Of a stretch of DNA of 64,000 bases, positions 58,501 through 64,000 are shown one piece after another. This DNA is from Siphonodentalium dalli. Its lineage: Eukaryota > Mollusca > Scaphopoda > Gadilida > Siphonodentaliidae. The stretch spans positions 138,889,989-138,953,988 of the forward strand of contig CP136068.1 of the NCBI GenBank assembly GCA_032622095.1. Direction: 5' to 3'. Position numbers and translations under genes: made by a program. Below the pieces are notes generated by a model, which ran no database searches, was not told the origin of the DNA, and saw only the letters and a program-made list of their open reading frames with translations. The first letter of the stretch is position 1, and every line of letters begins with the position of its first letter.

Positions 58501-59706
58501 ACAAATGTGTCAATCAAGTCGCCGCGAAGTAAGGTCCCCGAACGGGTGATGCCTGGTGTGGGTGATGCCTGGAGAGATGTACAAACCTCGAGATGAGATG
58601 AGTCTAGTGAAAGCATGATGTGATGGGATGTGGCTGTTTCTTATATACTATTTGGGATGCATATTAGATGAGGCGTTTGGCAATACACATCGGGATTGGT
58701 TCCGCCGTTATGGTCATTTCCCTTGACCATATTTGGGAGCCATCTTCATTGTGTGTATGTCTTCGCTGGGAGTAAGATGTGTGAGGTTTCGTTAAGAAAC
58801 CGAGCACGAATATTTGAGTTTGGGGTTCTATTTTTTGGGACATTCGTATAGTTTGAATCAAGTTGTGAGATTATAATGGGGTATGGGTAATTGTATATGG
58901 CGTTATATCACAGTGAGAGCTTTCCGATGAATGGCAACAAGCCATATTTCCGACTAAATCCTGACAAATTACCTATAATTCTGCTATGGTTAAGAAGTCT
59001 ATTATTTAGGGCATTACTGTAGAACAGCTATGTAAATATAACTGTATATTGTATAAATTTACCTTTTTGCATAGTGTCAAGATGCTCCCAGAGGATATCT
59101 CCCATAAACGGAGGGCACATCGCCAGGAATGAATCCTTGTCCATCTGACAGATATCCTTCCCTTTTCTGCTGAAGTTAGCAGCGTTAAGCCCTTTGAGGC
59201 AGTACTCCCGAATGGCCCAGTGTAACCATTGAAGAACATGCAACTCTGTCCATACGAGAGGGTCTGCAATTAAAAAATATGAAGGGTGTTGTACCAGTAT
59301 TTATTTAACAACGTGGAATTATTATGACAATAAGGCGAACATGGAAGGTGACTGACGTAATCATCGCATGATCTCCCTGGGGTTTTCCATGACATTACAA
59401 CTGGCCTGTAACAGACAGGTGATATCAGACCAGTTTGTTGGTCTGATATGGACATTACCTTGCGCCTGATAAGAGCCATGTCAGGAGGGGTGACCTGATA
59501 CCACTGAATATGAACATGTGGTAGAAATAATTGGCAGAAAAAGAATTCAATTACTAGCTATATTAATTATATTGTGACATACATACCCTTTGGGATCGCA
59601 AATCGATCCTGTTCTTTCTCGAAGCTTTTGAAGGTCTCTTGCACAGCCTGAGACACTGTCTTTGTGGTACCTGGAGTGAACGGAGGCACTTGTGTTGGTG
59701 GCATAT
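46223..59706 (-). CDS. Ets1/2: ETS1/2-type transcription factor (Pointed + ETS domains), 5' incomplete
   Basis: Join on the minus strand: 59706-59587, 59263-59063, 57334-57242, 54450-54397, 52136-51873, 47702-47442, 46566-46223 (about 444 residues visible). Order: a putative MAP-kinase Thr-Pro site, the Pointed/SAM domain, a Ser/Pro-rich linker with an IKQEP SUMO-type motif, then a C-terminal ETS DNA-binding domain ending four residues after QQDKD. The family binds GGA(A/T)-core sites and acts downstream of Ras/ERK signalling in animals; this role is inferred from family. Size matches ETS1/ETS2 (about 440-470 residues) minus an N-terminal exon. The six visible introns and the entering junction are all phase 1. 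The start codon is not in the visible exons: exon 1 begins in phase 1, and its ATG at 59704 is more likely internal (Asp-Met in relatives). Confidence 0.96.
46590..46830 (+). repeat. Interspersed repeat family I, copy 2
   Basis: GACGAGTAGTT, ATAATAAGTTCAACGAAC, ATTATCTGAACATTTCCC, CATCTGCTTATTTTTTTCTG, AACTGAATGGGAGAATCC. In the last ETS intron. Confidence 0.65.
46926..47076 (+). mobile_element. hAT-like MITE family E, copy E3 (single palindrome)
   Basis: CAAGCCTGATTATAATGTG to its mirror ending GGCTTG, 151 bp, one palindrome only. Flanks TGTCAGAA and CGTCAGAG share six of eight bases. It lies in the ETS intron and is a minimal solo-hairpin version of family E. Confidence 0.85.
47442..47702 (-). 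CDS. Ets1/2: ETS gene exon 6 (region before the ETS domain)
   Basis: Acceptor TTGCAG, donor GTTTGT. 87 codons reading [17 protein letters not shown], later [16 protein letters not shown]. It corresponds to the segment that forms the autoinhibitory helices in vertebrate ETS1. Confidence 0.92.
47950..48208 (+). mobile_element. TTAA MITE family D, copy D5
   Basis: CCCTTTCATGACAGAAGCTG left end after TTAA (47946-47949); right end CAGTCATGGAAGAG before TTAA (48209-48212). Both hairpins are mutated. In the ETS intron. Confidence 0.85.
48430..48642. mobile_element. Palindromic MITE family F, copy F3
   Basis: About 213-bp palindrome, left terminus diverged (GAATGATGCCC), right terminus GGGCATTACTG followed by TA; TA also at 48428-48429. 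Confidence 0.85.
48905..49545. repeat. Intronic direct duplication, copy 1
   Basis: High identity with 50343-50980 over about 640 bp. Shared blocks include GTTGCTTCATTTTAGTGG, GATAACATGATTGATGATAT and CTACGCACGTTATTATTCC. No ORF and no inverted termini. MITE A5 lies between the copies. Confidence 0.9.
49686..50077 (-). mobile_element. TTAA MITE family A, copy A5 (two hairpins, inverted)
   Basis: TTAA at 49682-49685 and 50078-50081; full two-hairpin structure in minus orientation; in the ETS intron. Confidence 0.92.
50083..50340 (+). repeat. Tandem duplication, period 129 bp
   Basis: CTCCCAGTTATATTTAA begins at 50083 and 50212 and is followed by AGCTCTTGAATAGACATTCT in both copies. Confidence 0.88.
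50343..50980. repeat. Intronic direct duplication, copy 2
   Basis: Second copy of 48905-49545, same orientation. Small differences only in the core (for example TCTCAAAGTATG against TCTGATAGTATG); divergence rises at the 3' edge. Confidence 0.9.
51480..51740 (+). pseudogene. 3' end of a LINE with (ATT)n tail
   Basis: Frame fragments resemble the usual ORF2 C-terminus ([16 protein letters not shown], then [11 protein letters not shown] in another frame). About 110 bp on, AAGCGCTATATAAATGCTA is followed by (ATT)n at 51721-51738. That terminal layout is common in CR1/Jockey-like elements. Antisense to the ETS gene. Confidence 0.72.
51873..52136 (-). CDS. Ets1/2: ETS gene exon 5 (Ser/Pro-rich linker)
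   Basis: Acceptor TTTCAG. 88 codons with PEIKQEPG (SUMO-type), [16 protein letters not shown] and EFQPIVSDQ. The donor is a weak GTGCCA. It is supported by phase 1 and by an in-frame TAG seven codons further on. Confidence 0.87.
52208..52639 (-). mobile_element. hAT-like MITE family E, copy E4
   Basis: Flanked by identical GTCTCCAA (52200-52207 and 52640-52647), an 8-bp duplication. Palindromes lie at both ends (52236-52313 and 52520-52612), with the shared middle. In the ETS intron just upstream of exon 5's acceptor. Confidence 0.85.
53060..53215 (+). repeat. Interspersed repeat family I, copy 3
   Basis: AAACTTATTATCTGAACAAT, TTGTATTATCTGTTAGTCTG, GAACATCCCTCCAGATGAAT, ATAGGAGAATCCAT. Confidence 0.65.
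53831..54210 (+). mobile_element. hAT-like MITE family E, copy E5 (type example)
   Basis: CAAGCCTGATTATAG to CTCAGGCTTG, flanked by a perfect 8-bp duplication ATTTAACA (53823-53830, 54211-54218). The right palindrome is intact (54094-54180); the left is reduced to one arm. This copy fixes the family's ends. Confidence 0.92.
54397..54450 (-). CDS. Ets1/2: ETS gene exon 4 (54-bp linker exon)
   Basis: Acceptor CATACAG, donor GTAAGT. 18 codons reading [18 protein letters not shown] short symmetric exon that can be skipped without a frameshift. Confidence 0.8.
54622..54850 (+). mobile_element. TTAA MITE family D, copy D6
   Basis: After TTAA (54618-54621): CTCTTTCATGAAGGGAGCTG; both hairpins shortened; right end AGGAAGCTCCAGTC. 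In the ETS intron. Confidence 0.8.
54916..55356 (+). mobile_element. TTAA MITE family A, copy A6 (two hairpins, longer spacer)
   Basis: TTAA at 54912-54915 and 55357-55360. The spacer contains a partial repeat of GTTAAAGAATGTAAGAAAAA, making this the longest A copy. Confidence 0.92.
55448..55997 (+). repeat. 55-bp satellite, ten units
   Basis: AAAGTGATGTGAAACACTGC recurs every 55 bp with one or two differences per unit (for example CTCCGG in unit 3, CTGCGA in unit 7). No spacers, so this is not a CRISPR-like array. In the ETS intron between exons 3 and 4. Confidence 0.97.
55998..56323 (+). repeat. Repeat family G, copy with expanded satellite
   Basis: Mirror of 19041-19360. It ends at the TTAA target of MITE A7 (56320-56323). 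Confidence 0.82.
56324..56637 (+). mobile_element. TTAA MITE family A, copy A7
   Basis: TTAA both sides (56320-56323, 56638-56641). The first hairpin has lost its central CGACCATAG and the spacer is shortened; the second hairpin is intact. Confidence 0.9.
56697..56798 (+). repeat. 51-bp perfect tandem duplication
   Basis: ATTATTATCTACCCAATCAA... through CGGCCATGTATGC occurs twice in direct succession. Confidence 0.92.
56812..57169 (-). mobile_element. TTAA MITE family A, copy A8 (inverted)
   Basis: TTAA at 56808-56811 and 57170-57173; two hairpins; ends about 70 bp from ETS exon 3. Both orientations of family A therefore occur within one intron (A6, A7 plus; A8 minus). Confidence 0.92.
57242..57334 (-). 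CDS. Ets1/2: ETS gene exon 3 (linker)
   Basis: Acceptor TGCTTAG, donor GTAAGC. 31 codons reading [18 protein letters not shown], then PEFNERFIQ. No domain; placed by matching phase and splice sites. Confidence 0.85.
57898..57978 (-). mobile_element. Family D fragment, copy D7
   Basis: Inverted half: CCTCGCATATATAAGAGAAC, GCACTGGCACAG, ATCTTTAATG, CGCAGCTCTCGTCACAAAAG. Confidence 0.7.
57980..58150 (+). repeat. Interspersed repeat family I, copy 4
   Basis: GACTTATTATCTGAACATTT, CTGTCTGCTTATATTACATG, GACATCCCTCAAATGAATAA, GGAAGAATCCATTAAG. Confidence 0.65.
58314..59019. mobile_element. Palindromic MITE family F, copy F4, split by an LTR
   Basis: CAGTAATGCCCTAAATAAAC to GGGCATTACTG, TA at both ends. 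Its central CAGTGA is duplicated around the 487-bp insert at 58424-58910. Confidence 0.9.
58424..58910 (-). mobile_element. Probable solo LTR
   Basis: 487 bp beginning TG and ending CA, flanked by a 6-bp duplication CAGTGA (58418-58423, 58911-58916). On the minus strand it starts TGATATAACGCC and has AATAAAGACTTG near its 3' end, as an LTR polyadenylation region would. No internal domain or partner LTR is nearby. The insertion sits at the exact centre of a palindrome. Confidence 0.68.
59063..59263 (-). CDS. Ets1/2: ETS gene exon encoding the Pointed (SAM) domain
   Basis: Acceptor TTGCAG, donor GTAAAT. Starts [18 protein letters not shown] and ends [13 protein letters not shown], covering almost the full Pointed domain in 67 codons. 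The domain docks ERK2 in ETS1-type proteins. Confidence 0.97.
59587..59706 (-). CDS. Ets1/2: ETS gene, first visible exon (pre-Pointed region)
   Basis: Acceptor TTTCAG before 59706, donor GTATGT after 59587. Reads [12 protein letters not shown], then [16 protein letters not shown] and RFAIPK. PFTP matches the position of the ERK-phosphorylated Thr in ETS1/2 and Pointed-P2, just before the Pointed domain. Confidence 0.93.
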
Positions 59707-59873
59707 CTGAAACAGATAGAGCAAAGAATTGTCATGAATAAACATTGTAGATCTAATTGTAAACAAACTTAATAACTTTGCTTGATCCACAAGGTCTGAG
59801 CATCACATCATTTCTTTATGGTATTTGAGCTGTCGATTTTTTGTCCACCCTCGCATAAGTCACATGACATCAA

Positions 59874-59964
59874 CCCTTTCATGACGGTAGCTGTGCTGGC
59901 TCAAATTTAACGACCGTGTGCCAATGCATTCTCTTACATTGTATATATATGCGAGGCGACCAAT
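59874..59964 (+). mobile_element. Family D fragment, copy D8, with A-type hairpin arm
   Basis: CCCTTTCATGACGGTAGCTG end of D type, followed by a CCAATGCATTCTC arm ending GCGAGGCGACC (A-type stem). It is cut by the family E element that follows. Confidence 0.72.
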
Positions 59965-60361
59965 TGTCAATTGCAGAATGAGGTCCCCAGAGGGTGAATT
60001 TAGTGACACTATCTCGCATGGCGGGCGAGCATCAGCAAGTTCACCGTCTGGGGGACCTCATTCTGCACAGGCCTCATCTTCTGGGAAGTATGTATAGTAT
60101 CATATTAACATTGGTTTTAGTTACTTTTGTTCAGTTTCTATATCCCCTAATTTGCAGAAGATAAAATGCACAATCGAGGTGACTTCAACTGGGGAAGTTC
60201 AATCTGATCCTAGGTCTCCCATAGCAGTTGAGGCCTAAGCAGAATGAGGTTCCTAGAGGGTGAATTTGGTGACGCTAGCAAACCATGCAGGATAGCGTCA
60301 CTAAAACTCACCCTCTGGGGACCTCATTCTTCAAATGACAAACACACTATTTGCAGGCTTG
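59965..60361 (-). mobile_element. hAT-like MITE family E, copy E6
   Basis: Palindromes at 59974-60066 and 60242-60332, shared middle, right end TTTGCAGGCTTG. The left terminus is trimmed at the junction with D8. Confidence 0.82.
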
Positions 60362-60643
60362 TCAGTAATTAAAGGGTCAAACATATAAATCCAGTTCCAA
60401 ACATAAGAACCCAGGCCTCCCTCATTTGTGCCATATATTTCTCAATTAAGTAGAAGCACATGTTCTCCGACATGAAAATCAAAACTCCACAAAACATCTG
60501 AAAAGGCAGTAAATTCTGACAGGCACCCCTGCAACAACTTTAATTTTAGGTACCTACACTGTAACAAAAGACAATAAATCCCCACAGGGGTGCCTGCAGC
60601 AAACCGTTTATTCTAAGTGGATTGAACTGGTGATCAGTAACTT
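60362..60643. other. Gene-free stretch upstream of the visible ETS exons
   Basis: No exon-like ORF found on the minus strand. Confidence 0.45.
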
Positions 60644-62110
60644 AATTAAATGGTGGTGACAGTAATTGCTGATGAAAGATTTGGAACATAAATCAGGAAC
60701 TCCCCAGCTGGCAGGCAGAAACCATCCCCCACCAAAGCAGAACATGGCATGTGCCACAATAAATGGCTGCAGTTCATATTGTAGATACAGTTTCTATCAA
60801 CTCTGGTATATGTATAATATATAAAAAGCTTGTTTTCAAGTCTTCTGGCTTTTGCCTTTCAACAAATTAAGCCATATATTTTGTTCTTTATTTTTATATT
60901 AATTAAACAGACCAGGCTCTTTGAACATCCAGCTATGTGTACTAGTACATAGTTTGGGAGAATGGATCCCTATCCATGCATGCCTACAGAGATTACTTCC
61001 AATTGGACTTTTCGATATGTAGTTGAACATTATTTTTTTTTTTATAATTTGCTGTGCAAATTTTGAACCAAAATAAACTAAAGTAAATGACAGCCTCTTT
61101 TTTGACTCAGAAGTGGTATTTCTAGGACTTCCATAACTTTTTCCGAGGTATATTAATTCTGTGTAAAAGTATTTTATTTTTATGGACTATTTAATTTGAG
61201 ACCACCAGCAGGCCTTTTTAAATGGTGGTGACAGTAATCGCTGAAGTTAGGTTTGGAACATAAATCAGGAAAGTTCCCAGCTTACAGACAGAAACTATCC
61301 CCAACCAAAACAGAACATGCCACAATAAATGGCTGGAGTTCTTATTGTAGATGCAGTTTCTATCAACTCTGGTATACGTTATATAAAAAGCTTGTTTTCA
61401 AGTCTTCTGGCTTTTGCCTTTCTTTCAACAAATTAAGCATACATTTTGTTCTTTATTTTTTTATTAATTAAACAGACAAGGTTCTTTGAACATCCAGCTA
61501 TGTGTACTAGTACATAGTTTGGGAGAATGGATCCCTATCCATGCATGCCTACAGAGATTACTTCCAATTGGACTTTTCGATATGTAGCTGAACATTGTTT
61601 TTGGGTTTTTTTTTTTTATAATTTGCTGTGCAAGGCCATACATTTTGTTTTTATTTTAATTAAATGACGGCCCCTTTTTTGACTCAGAAGTGGTATTTAT
61701 AGGACTTCCATACTATTAACTCTTTCCGAGGCATATTAATTCTGTGTAAAAGTATTTTGCAAAATAGTTTTTATGGTCTTAGTTTTCTATCCCAAGAACC
61801 AGAAGAAATTTAGCAGAAAAGAGAATATCTAGAACTGAGACCATTTAATTTGAGACCACCACCCGGCCTTTTTAAATGGTGGTGACAGTAATTGCTGAAG
61901 TAAGGTTTGGAGCATAAATCATGAACTTCCCACCTGGCAGCCAAAGAAACCATCCCCCCACAACAACAGAACACTGAACACACCATGTGCCACAATAAAT
62001 GGCTGGATTCCTTATTATAGTTGTTAGGTGGATGCAGTTTCTATCAACTCTGGTATATGTTACATAAAAAGCTTATTTTCAAGTCTTCTGGCTTTTGCTT
62101 TTGAGAAAGC
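60644..62110 (+). repeat. Tandem triplication, unit about 570-655 bp
   Basis: TTAAATGGTGGTGACAGTAAT begins near 60648, 61219 and 61875. Each is followed by ACAATAAATGGCTG, CAGTTTCTATCAACTCTGGT and CAAGTCTTCTGGCTTTTGC. Units 1 and 2 continue through CTATGTGTACTAGTACATAG and TACTTCCAATTGGACTTTTC; unit 3 is partial. Confidence 0.92.
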
Positions 62111-63605
62111 CATATATTTTGTTATAACATAATACTTAAAGGGACTTGGCAGTTTGAACCTCCAGCTGATTATGCATGTTATATTTCATTTGGGAGAAGG
62201 TTTAGCTAAACACAACTACACAGATAATCACTGAGGGAATTTGTCCCAATACATGTACATGTACAGTAACATGTAGGACTGAAAAACCCTGATCTCTTTC
62301 TTTCTTTTGATTTGGGCCCCGATGCGATGCTTCCTCTACCAAGACTCAATCCAGTAAGGCAGACAGAATAAACAGAAAAAAGAGAGAGAGTTTTGGGGTG
62401 TTGATAATCTTCCTGAGAAAAACAAACAAGCATTGATCTCACACAGGCGGTGGCACACCTAAGAATTCTCGCACCTCTCGATTACTCAAATCACACCTTA
62501 ACTAATCCACCAATAGGTCAATGTTTACCTAATGACCAATCAGAGAAGAGAACCAAATACGCGAATTTATACCCACAATCTCCCACTCCATTCATCTAAG
62601 GTTCTTTTTTATGAATGGGAGCCAGTTGTTTGCAGATGTTAGGGATAAACTCTGACATATGCTTTTTTTTTAGTGCAAGTGATCGAGGATAGCATCGCAC
62701 CAGGCCCTCTTTAATTGATTAATGGGGAGAGGTAAATCTCAAATTTTTATGCCGTTTTTTATCCTTAATTTTTTATTGCACACTGCACACTAAATCAAAA
62801 TATTTAAATTACTGCCAGCTTCTGGCATCCTCTCCAATCATTCGACCTCCGACCTTCGCTTTATTATCACCAGATGTTTCATAATGATATTCTGGTTTTC
62901 ATCATCTTGACATGAGTAGGCAGTTATTTCATTCAGTATCTAGGGTTGCATCACCCACATGACAAGGAAGCTGGTTTGTAGTCTGTAAATCATAGATCTA
63001 TGATGGGGATATCATGAATATAGTGGGCAGAGGGATGGCTCCCATGAAAACTTGGTTCCTAAAATGTATGCCTCATTCACATGGTGAGAAATTGCCAGGG
63101 ACGATGTTTTAGTCGGGAACTATTCGGGGAAATTGTCTGCATTCACATGCATTTTGGAATATTGAGGACAATTTGCAGAAAAACAAGTAAATTGCCACCG
63201 TGGAGAGGTCTATACAATATATTGATACCTATGCATATGCATGAGGGACCCAAGTTAATTTTTTACCTCTGCCTAACCGTACCGGACGATCTACTGCTTT
63301 CTCTTGCAAGACAGAAAGGAAACAAAAATAACACCCATGCATATGCTACCTCAGGACAGAGGGCACCTCACTAGCTGGACAATTTTGTTAAATTTAGATG
63401 GTGTTCAAATAACAGTCCCTGACCAGGGACCAAACCGCATCATGTGAATGGGGTATATTAAGAGATCTACAACAAGGAATCAGGAATGCATGGGCGAGAA
63501 ATGGCATTGGTGAGTGGGATAGCTATCATGAAACATCAGTCCAACCTACAGGAAAGCATATAGGGTAGTAGGATATTAGAACAGAAACAAATAACCAATC
63601 CTGAG
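62111..63605. other. Stretch without a recognisable gene
   Basis: ORFs at 62206-62442 (minus) and 63081-63374 (plus) have no recognisable domain. No Pointed-type N-terminal exon of the ETS gene could be identified here. Confidence 0.45.
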
Positions 63606-63611
63606 TTTAGG

Positions 63612-63908
63612 GTGTCTGTCATTTGCAGAATGAGGTCCCCAGAGGGTGAATTTAATGACGCTGTCCCGCATAGCAGGCTAGAATCACTAAATTCACCCTC
63701 TGGGGACCTCATTCTGCTTAGGCCTCAACTGCTATGGAAGATCTAGGATCAGATTGAAGTTCCCAAATGGCAAATATTGTGATGTGCACCCATTGGGAAC
63801 CTCGATTATGCAATGTGTCCCTGCCAATTTGGGTGATATAGAGAAAATAAACTAAAAAAGAAATAGAATATATGTGAAATTTCTATAGAAATTTGATAAT
63901 AAAGAAAA
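63612..63908 (+). mobile_element. hAT-like MITE family E, copy E7 (right part missing)
   Basis: GTGTCTGTCATTTGCAGAAT, first palindrome 63627-63716, shared middle to about 63908, then abrupt change to a family F half. Confidence 0.8.
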
Positions 63909-64000
63909 TTGAGAGCTTTCCGATGAATGGCAAGTAGGCAACAAGCCATATTTCCGACTAAATCCTGAAAAAGTTACCCATAATTCTGCTGTGGTTAAGG
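63909..64000. mobile_element. Family F half copy, F5, running off the window
   Basis: GAGAGCTTTCCGATGAATGG to CTGTGGTTAAGG, the right half of the palindrome, starting at its centre. It has an extra CAAGTAGG-type insertion. Confidence 0.8.

Noticed and set aside
59704-59706. ATG in the first visible ETS exon as the translation start
   Set aside because: The exon is preceded by a good acceptor and starts in phase 1; relatives have an upstream N-terminal exon, so this Met is probably internal.

Overview
The window is AT-rich animal nuclear DNA: one split gene with GT-AG introns, and otherwise dense small transposons, satellites and palindromes. The gene is a clear ETS1/2-type transcription factor (Pointed plus ETS domains). 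The repeat content, including CR1/Jockey-like LINE tails ending in (ATT)n, suggests a marine lophotrochozoan, most likely a mollusc; that placement is an inference and the species is not identified. I saw no tRNA, rRNA or CRISPR array and no bacterial-type genes.

Layout. 1-3.4 kb holds a LINE tail remnant, a TA-flanked inverted-repeat element and small palindromes. 3.45-12.03 kb is one very large inverted repeat (arms of about 3.6 and 3.4 kb, loop of about 1.6 kb). It sits inside a roughly 96-bp satellite, and its loop carries a hAT-like element with a perfect 8-bp target duplication. 12.03-13.05 kb is the main satellite array. 13.1-18.6 kb holds a 5'-truncated LINE with endonuclease, reverse transcriptase and CCHC remnants, flanked by two direct copies of a roughly 550-bp segment; one copy has since received a TTAA-type MITE. 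18.7-45.8 kb has no convincing host gene but many MITEs, LINE scraps and a broken Tc1/mariner element.

The ETS gene runs on the minus strand from 59706 to the stop codon at 46223. Seven exons are visible; the 5' end lies beyond the window or was not recognised. All six introns between them, and the acceptor of the first visible exon, are phase 1. Its introns hold members of nearly every repeat family seen outside the gene, plus a 55-bp satellite and a probable solo LTR.

The most unusual theme is a hairpin module of about 65 bp (arms beginning CCAATGCATTCTCTTATATA). It recurs nearly unchanged inside four MITE families (A-D) that have different termini, three of them flanked by TTAA. Stem changes between families are compensated on the other arm, and at least one copy has one family's hairpin inside another family's flanks. 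An unrelated hAT-like family (E, 8-bp duplications) and a Tc1-like family (F, TA duplications) are also built from long palindromes, so hairpin-ended non-autonomous elements dominate this genome region.
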